From: Rhodotorula mucilaginosa
Lineage: Eukaryota; Basidiomycota; Microbotryomycetes; Sporidiobolales; Sporidiobolaceae
Direction of reading: 5' to 3'
Assembly: GCA_034406715.1 (NCBI GenBank)
Contig: CP137864.1
Span: 1,240,001 to 1,304,000 of the forward strand
Length of the DNA stretch: 64,000 bases
Of this stretch, positions 46,917-59,752 are shown piece by piece (the first letter of the stretch is position 1; every line of letters starts with the position of its first letter). The notes under the pieces are model-generated. The model was not told where the DNA came from, did not search any database, and was given only the letters and a program-made list of their open reading frames with translations. A program made the translations under genes and the position numbers.

Positions 46917-49900
46917 CTACGAGGTGCCGCTGAGGCATTTGATCGCGAACGACGAGCTGTTCACTTCGGCGAAGAACAGCTGCTCGCCCGCTGCATTCGA
47001 CGCGAGAAAGTGTACGCTCGACCGCGCTCGTGTCGGTAATTCGATGGGCAAAGGGTAGTCGTCACCACCGACGATCGGCAAGGCTTCAAGTCCGCACTCG
47101 GCGAACTTGACCACGACAGTCGTCTTGCCGGAAAGGACCAGAAGCTCAAGTCGGTGTCGCGCAAAGGCATCCCCGTCATCGTCGTCGTCGTCGTTGCGAG
47201 TAGTGCAATGTGAACCTGACCATCGAAGTGGCGTCTTGGTCACTGTGGGAAGTGGCTCCATGTCAGCATGCGAATACGGAACCCGGGCAGATGCAGCAAA
47301 ATACTCACCGCTCTTCCCGTCGGCTGTGACGATAGCGCTGGCGTTGGCGCCCTTTGAGCAGAAGAACAGTCCCGGCGGCCCGTTGTTCCGCAAGGCGGCG
47401 CCACCAAGCAGCGACACCGGAGGCAGGAGCGGCTCGGCGTCGTCAGTGGTGGGCCCCATATGCATCGCAATGTCGGAGTCCGGCACAACGTCCGTGTACA
47501 GCGGAGGGATGATCCAGGAAGGAGCCAAGATGCTCGAAGGGACGGGCGGGATTAAGGGGAGCTGCTGCAGGGCGGAGTAGTCATTGACTGGGCGGCGGTC
47601 CCGATTCGCACCGGTGCTGACGGTGGCGCGGAGCGCACTTGCAGACGCCCCCACAGGCTGCGCATAGGTCGGCGGATGACTTGATGCTTCCGCATCCGGT
47701 ACCTCAGCGGTCTCACCCTCGAAGGCGTGAGTCTGACTCGGTTGAATGGTTGCCGCGGCGCCATCTTGCAGGTCCGAGGCGGATCCCCCAAAAGACAGGC
47801 TCTCCCTGAGAAGGCGCTCCTGCTCTTCTCGATGGTGATCCTGCTGACGTTGCGCGCGACGTTCCTCCCTGCCGACGCCGACCTCGCGCACTCGGACTGT
47901 TGACGGTTCCAGCGCGAAAATCGTGTCGGCGTACATGAGGTAGATATCGACGAGCTCGTCTCCTTGCAGCTGGAGCTCGATCGAGCGCGGCGTGTCGGGT
48001 AGGACGAACGTGCGGTTCAGGCTGAGCGAGATGGATTTCGAACCGGTAAAGAGCTCGACTCGGTCGCCTTCTTCTCCTCCGACCAGCGCGAGGTACGTCC
48101 GACGCGGCGTTTCGACGGCCTTGAGGACGCGAGCGCCTCGACTCCGCGCAAGTTTGACATACTCGAGCGGCGACTGAACCTGTTAGCTAAAGGTTAGCGG
48201 GGGTGTGCTGCACGCCGGAGACGCTCAAGGCTTACATTCGCAGGATGCGCAGGCGCGTTTCGCTCAGCCGGACTCTTGACGTTTGCGCCGCTCATACTCC
48301 GCAGGGACGCCACAGACCGTCTCTTGAAGTCGTGATGGAGGGTCTGCTGCGAACCGCGCCGGCGAGACGGCGCGTAAGTGGGAACAACGCTGACAACTTC
48401 GATTCTGGTCAGGCCAGGGGGCGATCTTCCAGCCGTCGAATCCTCCGAAGGTACAGCAGGCGAGCGAGACGGCGAAGGCGTGGTCCCACCCCGCGATCCC
48501 GACTGGGCTGAGGATGACGCGGCGCCGTTGAAGGTCCAGCGTTTCCTACGGCGCGACGCGGCCGCCTCCGGAGAGCGAGATTGCGGCGGCTCTTCATTCA
48601 GCGTCTCCAGTAGTGCTCGCGACGTCGCAGCGGCCTCTTCTTCGTCGACTACGGGCGAGCGAGCCACGAGCAGTCTCGGGCGAGTAGGTTCTGAGGCGGG
48701 TGGGAGTCCGGAAGAATCGGTCAAGGGCGAATAACGTTCTGCTGGGGGAGAGAGCGGGCGAGGCTGCGTGTTCTCTGCCGCGGACAAATCGGCCGGCCTG
48801 AAGAGCGCAGCACTCGTGACCGAGAGACGCCTCAGTCGCGGCTGTTCTCCCATACCCCGGCCGAGCGGGAAATGCGCCCTGGGCGCAGACTGGTCGCCAT
48901 CAACCGAATACCTTCGCGGGATCGAGATGAGCTTATTAAGCTCGGGTGGCGCCGTATCTGGACCAGTCTTGCTGAAAAACTCGGCGAGACTGGAGGTTGG
49001 TGAAACTTCCGTAGCGCTCAGTGGGCGAAGTGGCGTCCGAGGGGTCAGACGAGGGAACGAGGTCGTGGGTGCTGGGAGACTGGTCAAAGGGGCGACCGAG
49101 CTTCGACGGCGGACGATAGCGTGCGCGCTGCTCCGTCTGGGATTGACCGATTGCAGACTCGCTCGACGGCTCAACGCGGGAGAGACAACGCCCAAATCGG
49201 GCCGACTCGGACGACGAGGTATGCTGGCCGTCGATGTCCGTCTGCTGGCGATGAACTCGCGAGGCTGCGTGGACGAGCCGGTCACCGGACCATGTTTCGG
49301 CTGCACGGTCGGAACAGACCGCACGACGGGAGCGATGGCAGATCCTGTCCTTTGTGAGACGCGGATCGGAGCGGTGGAGGCGCCACGGGCACTCGCGAAA
49401 GGACGGGAAGTTGTCGAGCTGGACGGCAACGAGTCGCCGGCTTCTGACGCTTCAGAGCTCGGAGGGAACTGATAAGCCGAGAAGTGGTTTGCGCTCAGAT
49501 TTGCGGGCTGGCTCGTCGGAACGTCGTTTCGCTGCTTGCCTTTCGCCGACGGCGCGGGCGGAATCGGATACCCGTGCAGCGGGTCCACCTCGGCCATGCG
49601 CTTATCGATAATCGCGCGTATTCCATCGAGCGGATAGACTGCAGCGAAAGAGGCGTCAGAACAGGTTTCCGGATCGCAGATGAGTGCACACACGCACCTC
49701 GCACGTGGTCATTGCGCCCTGCAATCGCGACGAGCACATTGCTGCGCTCGTTCAGCACGACAATCTGCTTGAACCGAGTCCGCTTGATGAGCGAAAGCGG
49801 TTTTCGAGTCTCGTGTCGCTTCTTCAGGCCGCTGTGTTGGACCGGCAAGCTGCCTTTCTCGGGAAGCGGTAAAAAGTCGAGACCGCTTGTGGTACCGATC

Positions 49901-50851
49901 AGGAGGTAGCATCCATCGAGAACGGCGCCGCACAGCGGCTGCGCATTCCGCGCGAGTGACAGGTTGGGCGTAATAGGATTGAGCGTCAAGCCGATCGCGG
50001 AGAGCTTCGGAATTGCGGATTCTGCAGACGTTGCTGCCTTTGGTGGCTGCGTCGGCGCCCGGGCGGTCGGAAGAGACGGATCCACCGCAGACACCTCGAG
50101 CCGGTCAATGCTCCGCATCGAAGCCGAGCGCGAGATCGTGGCAAAGGTGCGAGCCGCGAGCGAACGCGGGCTCCGGGAGGATTGTCGCGAGATCGAGAGA
50201 TCCGTCGAAAGGCGTGGCTCCGAGGACGACGCCAGTTGAGGCATGCTGATGGAGCGGCCGTGCTCGGCGCTGAAGGAATTGGCTAGGAGGTCGGGGGATG
50301 AACCGGTCGAACTGGAAGGCGAGCTTGAACCGAAGGTCCAGCCTGACCTCGAACGGAGGCTTGAAAAGAAGGACCGTCCCTGGCTTTGCGACTGGAAGCG
50401 GAAGAAAAGGTCAGAGCGCAAGCAGGCAAGTCAGTCCCGCAATAACACTCACTGTGTGCGCGGCAAGCCTGCCCATCGGCCCGTTTGCGACGCTGACCGA
50501 GGGCATACGATCCGGAGAAGGGATCGCGAGGTCCACGGGAGAGACTGCGTGATCATCTTGAATCACGGGCGTCGTTGCCACCGACGAGGACGCAGACGAG
50601 GCGAGGGAGGACGAGGACGACGGCGACCGTGAAGAGGAGAGGGAAGGAGTCGAGGTCGAGATCGGGATGGGAACGGCCGCAGAACTGACGGGAGAAGCCG
50701 GCGTCGGCGGCCAGAGTGCCAATCCGAGACCGAGCCCGTCGCCACTGACGGCGATATCGAGCCACTGCGGTAAGGCGTGCGGATCCTCCTGTGAGTCGTG
50801 TGCTTGCGTGCTGCCGTGCCGGGTCGGAGGCGTTTGGTGGTGCACCATCAT
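46917..50851 (-). CDS. CNH (citron homology) domain protein with split domain
   Basis: Five exons: 50453..50851, 49698..50391, 48236..49638, 47309..48179, 46917..47242; 1230 aa. The first ~310 residues are Ser/Pro-rich. The CNH beta-propeller starts at AQPLCGAVLDGCYLLIGTTS and GLDFLPL, continues IKRTRFKQIVVLNERSNVLV, then VYPLDGIRAIID, as in Rho1-GEF and Vps39-type CNH proteins. About 430 low-complexity residues follow (RRPSR, RRTST, RRRSS phosphosite-like clusters). The propeller then resumes with SPLEYVKLARSRGARVLKAVE, RTYLALVGG, GDELVDIYLMYADTIFALEP, a second loop, and TPLRWSGSHC. No DH, PH or kinase domain is seen. CNH domains bind small GTPases or anchor at membranes; the partner is unknown. 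The 5' neighbour stop (SRA gene start) is 174 nt away. Confidence 0.8.
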
Positions 50852-51452
50852 GGAATGAACGTTGCTTCGCCGTCGTTTGAGAGTCCGGCGATTCCCGCGT
50901 TCTGTATCGGCAAGTCGTCTGGGTGTGTCGCGTGTGTCGCAATAGTCGGCAGATGCGATGCGCTCCGGTAGCGATGTCAACAGTCGAGGTGGGGCGGCCT
51001 TTGTTCCCAGTCCTTGTGAAGCTTGTCGGCGCTCACAAGGGCACTTGAAGCAGCAAAGGCGAGTGCGCTTCAGCTATTTGAGCAAGAGAGCAGTGTCGGA
51101 CAACGTCAAGGAGGTCGAGCCAGCGAGCGAGCGGACGTCGTCCTTGACGGACAACACGGGATCTCAGATCGGAGCGAACCGAGCGACGAGCGCCGGGTCC
51201 TCGTCCGCCGTGCGCACGAGCCTCGTGACGGGTCGTTGGGCCCAGCTGCAGTCGCGGAACAAAGCGGCGCATACGAGAGTCTAGCTGTAGGGTAGAGTTG
51301 CGATGAAACGGGACGGACCCAATTTGTCCGACTTGGGCGAGATGGCGGGCACAGGAGAGCCGCGGTCCTCGCACAAGCAAGAGTCAAGGTTTTTCCCGGC
51401 TGCAGTGATCGATACAAGGCTACATGGTCAACACGATCTACGCAAGCAGCTC
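50852..51452. other. Intergenic region
   Basis: About 600 nt between the DBP5 stop and the CNH-protein start, both minus. No gene seen. Confidence 0.5.
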
Positions 51453-53665
51453 TCACGACTTGAGCGCCGCTTTCAGAGTCTGCACAGGAAGACAAAACCC
51501 CGGGTCAGCATCAACCCGCGAACCGGCCGGAGACACAACCTCGCGCACGCACCGCCTCCATCTGCTCAAAGTCGGACGTGTCGACGCGGACGATGGGCTT
51601 GCCGAGAGCCTTGCGGATCGCCTCCATGTTTTCGAACGAGGTGCGGTCGTGCACGAAATTGATCGAAACGCCCTGCCGACCGAAACGACCCGTCCGGCCT
51701 GCGATAGAGAGCCTATTGTCAGCTTTTCGTTTTCTCAGACACCAGATTCCCCTCTCACGGACTTGCCGATACGGTGCAAGTAGGTTTCCGGATCCGGTCG
51801 GTTGTTGGCGTCGAGCGGCAAGTCGTAGTTGACGACCATGTTGACCTGAGAAATGTCGATACCACGCGCAATGACGTTCGTGGTGATGAGGACCTTGGTC
51901 TTGCCCTCCCGGAACGACTCCATGACGGCGTCTCGCTCCGTGGTCTCGAGCTTGCCGTGCAGCGAGACAACTTTGTGACCCTCGGCCGACATCCGCCGGG
52001 CAATCTCGTCGGCGGTGTCTCGTCGCTGCGAGGTCGAGTGTGAGCCAGAGTAACAGCAGCGGTTGCCGAGGATGGACAAACCTTGACAAAGATGATGCTC
52101 TGACCGATCGTGAGGAGGTTGTACAGCTCGACCAATACCTCGTACTTGTGCTGCTCGTTGTCGCAGTCTGTCACGCGCGCGCCGCCAATCGCGTCAGCTA
52201 GCACCCTCGAGGAAGAGGAGTCGCAACAACACTTACCCATGAAGAACTGCTTGATGGCATCGAGCGAGAGCTCCTCTTGCTTCAAGCGGATCTCGTTTGC
52301 GTTCGGGGCAAACCGAACGGCAAAATTTCGGACGACGTCGGCGAACGTGGCAGAGAAGAGCACGATTTGCGGGTTCTTGGCCATCTTGGTGATGAGGCTG
52401 AGGATGAAGAGCGAACGGTCAGCTCGAGAGTCGTACCCGAGGGTGACGGACTGAGACGCACTTCTTGAGCGTGATACTCTGGTCGCCCATCGAGCCAGAC
52501 TCGAGCATGTTGTCGGCTTCGTCCAAGACAAAGACCTTGACCTCTCGCAAGTCGAGGATCCGGCCCTTGGTCACCATCTGAGCGCGCATCGTGGAGTACG
52601 TCAGCTATGACTGCTGAGAGCCTGCAGATGAGCAAACTCACGTCGATCATGGTACCGGGAGTGCCGATGATGACCTGCTGCGTCAACTTGGGCATGCCCT
52701 TGGTCCACGAATCCTTTCCGGCGAAGAAGCATTCCACCGGCGTGTACTCGCCCATGCGCTGGACCACCTGGAGGATCTGCATCGCGAGCTCCCGAGACGG
52801 CGCGATACAGATGGCCTGGGAGGATACGGAGGGTCAGAGCCTCGGACGGGGGCGAGCATGCACAGCGACTCACCTGCGGGGCCTTCAGGTCCATGTCTAT
52901 CCGCGACAGCATGGTCAACGCGAACGCCGCCGTTTTGCCCGTTCCCGACTGCGACTGTCCGATCATGTTCCGCGCCCTGTAGTTGCGAGTCAGTTCAGGG
53001 GTTGTCACTTCTGGGGAAACCTCTCTTTTGGGAGCACTAACGGGTTCTGCAAGAGCAGCGGGAGCGCCTTCTCCTGGATTTTGGACGGCTTCTGGTAGCC
53101 CATTTTGTAAATTCCCTTGAGCAGGTTCGGGTGGCTGCAGAGCTTGTTCGCGTTAGCCAGTCTGCTGCGCACCGATGTTCGCTCGTGCTACGCACAGGTT
53201 CAGGTCCTCGAACGACTTGGCCGAGAACAGAGGCGAGTTGGGATCCGCTTGCTGGTCGGCGAGCGTAACCTGTTTTTCGGGCGGGCGTCGTATCAGCTTC
53301 GGGGCCGGACCCAATGCCACAGCAAGCCCAGACGTACCTGAACTTCATGGCTCAGGTTCTCGAGCAAGGAAGAAGCTGTTGGGCGGCAAGAGGGGTTGTT
53401 GAGCGAACAGCGGCGCATGCATGACGCAACAACGGCGCACCTTGAGGCGTCTCTGCTGCCTCGCCATTCTCCTGGGGAGCTTCCTGCGAGTCCGTGTTGG
53501 CCGTTTCAGTCTGCGCTGGTGCCGGCGCGGGTTCTTTCGCCTCTGCTGTCGGGTCGAGCGACGAGAGGCGAGCCGACAACGAAGAGACGGCGTCTGGAAG
53601 CGGCGAGACTGAGGTCAGCATCATCAGAGGCGCTGAATCTCGTATTCGAACGCACCAGAAGCCAT
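51453..53665 (-). CDS. DBP5: DEAD-box ATP-dependent RNA helicase DBP5
   Basis: Thirteen exons give 479 aa: 53656..53665, 53441..53593, 53338..53375, 53196..53269, 53042..53134, 52874..52976, 52642..52815, 52462..52577, 52237..52397, 52082..52167, 51767..52025, 51553..51698, 51453..51479. Motifs: SFEDLNLHPNLLKGIYKMGY with the Q-motif KPSKIQEKALP, SQSGTGKTAAF (I), PSRELAMQ (Ia), GTPGTMID (Ib), VLDEADNML (II), FSATF (III), IIFVK (IV), TTNVIARGIDISQVN (V), HRIGRTGRFG (VI). The Dbp5-specific start and end, FVHDRTSFENME and VRVDTSDFEQMEATLKAALKS, separate it from eIF4A. Dbp5 remodels mRNPs at the nuclear pore. The acceptor of exon 2 may be 15 nt earlier. The intron before exon 12 is GC-AG. It shares a 145-nt divergent promoter with the next gene. 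Confidence 0.95.
51699..51766 (-). other. GC-AG intron in DBP5 motif VI
   Basis: The donor is ATCG|GCAAGT and the acceptor ATCGCAG|GCCGG; joining them yields HRIGRTGRFG exactly. A GT alternative in the same place loses the conserved Arg finger context. Confidence 0.85.
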
Positions 53666-53810
53666 GATCGCTGTAGGTCGTGTAATGGCGACTCGAGAGC
53701 GCAGAGTGAGCGAATGCGGTTCCTCTCTTCAGACAACTCGCTCGCTCGCTCTCGTGCTATCTGATGTGTTGGTCGGACCGGTCATTCGAGTAGCGTAATA
53801 GCTCACCCTT

Positions 53811-56800
53811 ATGCCCGCCACCTGGCTCGCCACCCGCTTGCGGCGAGCCAAGTCCGATCTCCGTCATGGTTTCTCGCCGACTCGCCTCAGGGAACACGGC
53901 TCAAAGCTATGGCTCGGAGTAGCAAAAGCGACGCTCGCATTGACTATATTCCTCGCCCTGTCCTGTATCGATAGGTGAGCGGCGCCCGCGAGCGAGCAGT
54001 GTCATCTCGTTGCCGAGTTGCATTCAGGGATTGATGACTTGCTGTTTACGGTCTTGTCGCCCACAGCTTCGCCCTGCTGAGTCCCGATCCGACGACGCTC
54101 AGCAGCGGATTCCTCGTCATCGTCGGAGCTTACCCTGGAGGTTCCACCGGCAAGTGCTTCCAGGCCATCACGCTCGGAGGTTTCGGACTCGCACTCGGAG
54201 TTCTCGTCTACACGATCCTCGGCTTTCTCGGTGAGTGTACGAGATACCTAGTCGTAGAGGCAGTCTCACTGAATGAAGCACTCCCTCCTACAGCCCATGC
54301 ACCGACCGCGCAAGGTTTCGTCTTTGCCGCTTGGGTCTACCTCGCCGCGCTCGTTCGGTTCGGCGGGCCGAAATACATCTCGTTCTACCTCTACGGAGTT
54401 CTCTTCTCCTTCAACGGCATATACCGAACCATCACGACGGGCGAATTCCGGCGCGAACTGCTCTTGGCCGACTTTATCGCGTATGCCTGGGGTATCGCCA
54501 TTGCGCTCGGCGTGAACGTCCTCGTCTTCCCGACCACGGCCGAAGAGCAACTCCGCGGCCTACTCGTCACGTCATTGCAGCACGTGGCGACTCTCGCGCA
54601 CTTGACCTGCAAGACCTTTGCGCGCGAGCTCGACGCCGAAGAGTCCGAAGTCCGTCAGGTCCTGGCGAAATCGCTCCGGAGCGATTACCTCGCCCTCGAC
54701 GCGCAGCTCGACGAGATGAAGTACGAGCTCGCCGTGTCGAAGTACTCGCTCAGGCACTTTCGCGAGATGATCGGAGCCGTCCAAGCGTTGCAACAAGCCC
54801 TGATTACCTCGTCGTCCGCCACCGACCTGATCGACTCGCTCGATCCGAACGGGATCTCGAGTCGTCGCCTCCTCTCGCGCGCCGAGACAGCACGCACGTT
54901 TGCCGACTTTCGACACGGGATCGACCTCGTCATTGCCGAGATCATCGACGTCCTCGTTGGACCGGTCGCGGTCGAAAAGTCGCTCGAGGCTGGTACCCAC
55001 GATCCGGAGAAACAAGCCACAGAGCGCACAGACGAGGACGGAGCAGCGCAGGCTCCCGCACCGTTTGCTTCCGACGCCGACGAGCAAGAGGGGAATGGCC
55101 GGCTCGGCGCCGCTTTGCACACGACTCCGACGCCGGTCGCCACGCAGGAGAAGATGGTCACCGTGGCGGCCAAACTCAAGCGCGAAGTTCAACAGGCAGA
55201 GCAACGACACCGGCGGATCCGTGAAGATTTCGTCCGCGAGCGGAGCGAATCGCGCCGCCGCGGCGGCTCTTCGCCGTCGACATCGAGACCCGCCACGCCG
55301 TCCTTGCGACCGGTGGTGTCGCCTCGCACGTCAACCTCGGAAACGGCCCGCGGCCGCGCGACGACGCGCGAATCGGATGATACCGTCGTTCCGGGCGAGG
55401 ATGCCGACGGACAGGTGCCCGCAGTCGCGACGACGAAACCGGAGCTGGCCGGCCCTGCTCACGAGGACGTCGTCCAGATCTTTCGGAAGGCCTGGGACGC
55501 GTTCGCACGCTCACAGCAAGACGCGCTCGTATCCTTGATCAAGGATGGATCGCTCCAGGTCGACGATGTCCTGCTAATTGAGGCTGGAATGCCGAGCATC
55601 AAAGAGATGTGAGTTTCTTTTCTCCGTCCTGGCGATAGATTTCGAGCCGCAGTGCTGATGAAGCACTTTCGCAGGTACGCGGATCGACTGCCGAAAGCGT
55701 GGACATCCTCTCTCGTGGCACAGACTCAATTGGCCCGTCTTCGATCCCCCGCCGAATCTGTCTCCGCGCCCTCAGTCGCGTCCGAAAGCCCGTCAGAAGA
55801 GACGGCCTGCTCCGAGGCGCTCACGAGGTCGTACTCGTTGTTGTTCGGGCTCGGCCAACTCACAGAAGGTCTGTACCTGCTCCACGACTTGGCGACTCGC
55901 GAGCAACCGAAGAAGCTCCGCCTCTACCTCGCGCACACGCTCGCCGACAAGGTCCACCGATTCTTCCGACCAAAGGACACCTTAAACTTGCAGCAGGCAC
56001 TCGCGACTCTTCACGGTCAACCGTACACCGAGCCTCGGAAACCCTTTGTGCACTACATCGTCCGCGCGGAGCGGTGGGCGTGGTCTCAGCGCAGTACCTA
56101 CGCGGCCAAGGTCGCGATGGCGGCCACAGTCTATGCGGTTTTTGCGCTCGCTCCGGTACTTCAGGAGCAGGTCTTCCTTAAGATCGGCCAGGTCTCGGCT
56201 CTCATCACGGTCATCGTCGCCGTCGCGCCGACCCTCGGCGGTACACTCTCGACGTGGCTCTTCCAAATCTCGGGGACGGGTGCCGGAGCGCTACTCGGTT
56301 TCATCACGCTCGAGGTTTTCAAGGACACAGGCGGATATCGATACAACCCGTACGTGGAAGACTTTTCCGCTTGCTTCAGATCTGCGGGTATAGCTAAAGC
56401 TTCTTTCGGGACAGCTACGGCTTGACCGCCATCGGAGCAATCTGGTTCGCGTGGTCGTCGTACAAATTCCTCCTCCATCCGGCCAAGTACACGCAGAGCT
56501 TACTGTACGTCGTCGGCTACGGCGGAATCGTCGTGCAAGAGTACATGCACAACGATTTGCCGGGCGTCGAATCGCAGTACGATTCACCTCCGCTCCGATT
56601 CGGTCAGTCAGCGTCCCTCCCTTCGCTCCAAGTCCGACGTTCAATTCTCACGCCTTATACGCTCTACAGGATACACTATCGCGAGCCTCGCAATCAGCAT
56701 GGGCATCTCGGCCGTGTTTCAACTCTTCTTCTTCCGCCAGCCCGCCCGCCATCGGCTCCGCCTGCAGCTCGCCGATACCATGTTCCGCCTCTCGGCCTAC

Positions 56801-57634
56801 AACTCTCTCCTTCAAGCATTTGTCAACCTGGTCGCTCCGGCGGACGAAGCTCCCACCCCGAAACCAGAGGCGCTGGCCAAGGTCCACCGCGAGCTCGTCA
56901 AGCGCGAGATCCGGATCCAGGCAGACATCCTCGCACTCGCCCCGACCTTCCAATTTGCCAAGATTGAGCCCAAGTTCCAGGCACCCTTCAAGGCTGATTG
57001 TGAGTTCTCATCGATGCAGGCGCGTCTCTCCGGATCCACCACTGACACATTCTTCTGCAGCTCTCCTGAGGATCATGCGCAGTCAGCAGATCATCCTCGA
57101 CCGGCTCCGCGAAGCGAGGACGGCCGTTGGTCTGCACGGCTTCAACGCGACGATCCACCACGATTTCGCCAATGTCCTCTTCCCTTACCGGTTGCATTCG
57201 CAGCGGCTCTCTCGCACGCTGTTCTACCTCAGCGCTACGTCCCTCATGTGCAAGACCCAGCTAGCACGCGACGTCCCCTCTTCGAAGCCGACGTGGAGCT
57301 CGTTCGAACACGATGCGCTCGTCCTTTCGCGACGGTTGAGCAATCTGCCACGCGGCGAGGAGGAGCTGAAACGGCCCGGCTTCTTGCGATACTGGTGCGT
57401 TTCCCGAACTTACGGCTGCTTGACGTACTAGATACTCACCCCTTACATATCCTGGACAGGTTCTACCTCGTCTCACTCGGCTCCGTCAGCAACGAACTGG
57501 AGGAGATGGAAAAGTACCTTGGCGACGTATGTATCACCTGGCTCGTTCCCACCTCTCCTCAGCAACGTCTGACCGTGACGGTTTACACACAGCTTTTTGG
57601 AGATCCCGACGAGTCCAATCCATACATCTCGTGA
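53811..57634 (+). CDS. FUSC/aromatic acid exporter-like membrane protein (BRE4-like)
   Basis: Nine exons, 53811..53974, 54067..54230, 54294..55608, 55675..56349, 56415..56602, 56670..56999, 57061..57394, 57460..57526, 57593..57634, give 1092 aa. Two blocks of membrane helices are clear. The N-terminal one (residues ~35-210) has KLWLGVAKATLALTIFLALS, SGFLVIVGAYPGGSTGKCFQ, LALGVLVYTILGF and DFIAYAWGIAIALGVNVLVF. The second, at ~690-830, has YAAKVAMAATVYAVFALAPV, QVSALITVIVAVAPTLGGTL, GAGALLGFITLEVF and YGLTAIGAIWFAW. The cytosolic middle (~350-490) is Arg/Ser/Thr/Glu-rich. This is the fungal two-block FUSC layout of Bre4-like proteins. Transport of aromatic or weak acids is inferred from the family. 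The ATG precedes ATWLATRLRRAKSD. Confidence 0.85.
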
Positions 57635-57892
57635 TTCTATGCCGCCCGGAGCTTTGCAGGACGGCCGATTGTCCCGGCCGGCACATATCATTTTTTCCGT
57701 CTCACCCCTAGATTTCTTCCCTGTTTTGATAGAATATCATGCCTAGATGTCGTATTTCATACCTAGCTCCATTGCTCTGTTTAGGGGAGTATAAAGTCTG
57801 CGAAGCTTGGACGAGGCGGTGCTGCTCCGCTTCGCCGTCATCTTTTCGGCTTCTCTCTCACCGCATCGCCAGAGCGATCGAAGACCGTACGG

Positions 57893-59489
57893 ATGGGTCG
57901 CACTAAGTCGAAATCGAAGAAGGCTAGCAAGGCGAACGCTTTCCCGGCTGCCGCGACGGCGCCTGCACCGTCAACAAGCGCGCAACCGACTGTCACCATC
58001 TCTGTTGAGGACTTGCTCGTCCGAGCTGCGCAGCAGATTGGTTCGATCAACTATGAAGGCGCCAAGAAGCTCTGCCTCGAGGCGGTCGAGCTGGCGCACA
58101 AGGGTGTGCAGGAGAAGCAGGAAGGCGCCGACCCGAGGATGCTCAGGGATGCTCTCGAGATTCTGGGAACCGTCGAACTCGAGCTGGGAGACATAGACGA
58201 AGCTCGCGAGGTATGTCTCGTCTCACCATTCGAGCAGGGGAGCGGCGGACGGAGATACGAAAACTGACAAGACTGACCTGTCTCACGACTGCTCATTTAG
58301 CACTTTGCTGCATCGATCCAACTCGCGTCTGCATTGCCCGATCCGTCCCCTGCGCCGCACCTTTACCTTGCGCAATTGGCCGCATCTCCGGAGGAATCGC
58401 TCTCGCATTTCGGCAACGCGTTGACCATCTTGCAAGCCAAACTTGCGGCGCTCGAGCGGGTCAAACTCGGCGTCGATGGAAGCGCAGGATCGGCAGACGA
58501 GGCGGAAGACGAGGGCGAGATCCGGAGGAGCGCGAGTCGAGCACTGGTCGGCATGACGGAGCTGTATCTTACCGATCTCTGGTGCGTGATCTCGGCGATC
58601 CCCTCGGTCGCGCAAGGGGGTCGAGTCATCTCGAGCCGACCAGCAACTGACATATCATCGGTTCCTTAGCTTCGAGCCGGATGCGGAGCAAAAATGCGAA
58701 AAGCTGTTGGCCGACGCCGCGCAGATGGACCCGACAGATCCAGAGGTTTTCCAGGTGCGTCGTCATCAGACCTGTCATCAAGCCCGGAGAATGATGCTGA
58801 TTCGGTACACCACGTGTGCAGACATTGGCCTCCGTACGCTTGAGTCAGCAGCGGGACGAGGACGCCAAGCAGGCATTACATCGCGGATGGGAATTGTGGC
58901 GGAACCTCGAGAATGGTGCGCACGTTTCTCCACCATTGCTAGGCCCGCTCGAACCAAGAAAGCTGACTTGGCATCGCTCCTTTGTACCAGACTCTCCGCT
59001 GTACCCGCCCGCACCGTCTCGACTCACGTGCGCCAAGCTCTTCCTCGAGCTGTCCGAGCATGTTCCGGCGCTGCAGATCCTGAACCGGCTAGAGGACGAA
59101 GACGACGAGGATTCGGAAGTCTGGTACTTGAGCGGATGGGCTTGGTGGCTCCTCGGCGAGTCGCGAGGAGAGCAGCCGAAGGAGGACGACGTCGAGGGTC
59201 GGGGCGAGTGCTGGAGCGAATCGCGGTTGTGCTTGGAGAACTACCTCAGGGTACGTCGCCTCCCCACAATTCCCGCATGCAATCGTCCCAAAGCTGACAA
59301 TGGTGCACATGAACGCAGCTCGAAGAGCGAGACCCGTCCAGTACCGATCCGGAGCAGATGGGTCACGTTCGGGAGCTCATGGGCAAATTGGACGCTGCCG
59401 GCGTGATTGCGAGTGCGGGTGCGGAGGAAGGCGGCGAGGCGAACGGGGACTGGGAAGATGAGAGCGAGGACGAAGCCATGGAGGAGTAG
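57893..59489 (+). CDS. ACL4: ACL4-type TPR assembly chaperone of ribosomal protein L4
   Basis: Six exons, 57893..58210, 58301..58581, 58670..58754, 58822..58915, 58991..59250, 59319..59489, give 402 aa. A basic N-terminal tail (GRTKSKSKKASKANAF) precedes TPR-like helix pairs: VRAAQQIGSINYEGAKKLC, LRDALEILGTVELELGDIDE, SLSHFGNALTILQAKLA, LADAAQMDPTDPEVFQTLAS, LSEHVPALQILNRLEDED and EVWYLSGWAWWLLGE. The C terminus is strongly acidic (EDESEDEAMEE), as in Acl4. Yeast Acl4 binds nascent Rpl4 and escorts it to pre-60S particles. It lies 258 nt after the FUSC gene on the same strand. The family call rests on overall shape and the tail. Confidence 0.82.
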
Positions 59490-59752
59490 ATGCGGCTGTT
59501 TAACGCTTTTTCTGCGACTCGGAATGGACTCAATCTGCTTCTCGCGGAGCCTGTCCGATTTCGTAGAATCTCCGGTGAGCGAGCCTCGCGACAAGTTACA
59601 TGAAGGCAGACGCTGCTGGCAAGCCTTTGTTTGAACTTGCTGTATATGCAGCGATTGACGTCGGTCGGGGTTCGTGCCGAATCCGCAGCGAAAAGTTCAC
59701 CGATCGACGGTTTGCCCTCCTCGACAACGCATCGCAGCCAGTCTAGGCAGCG

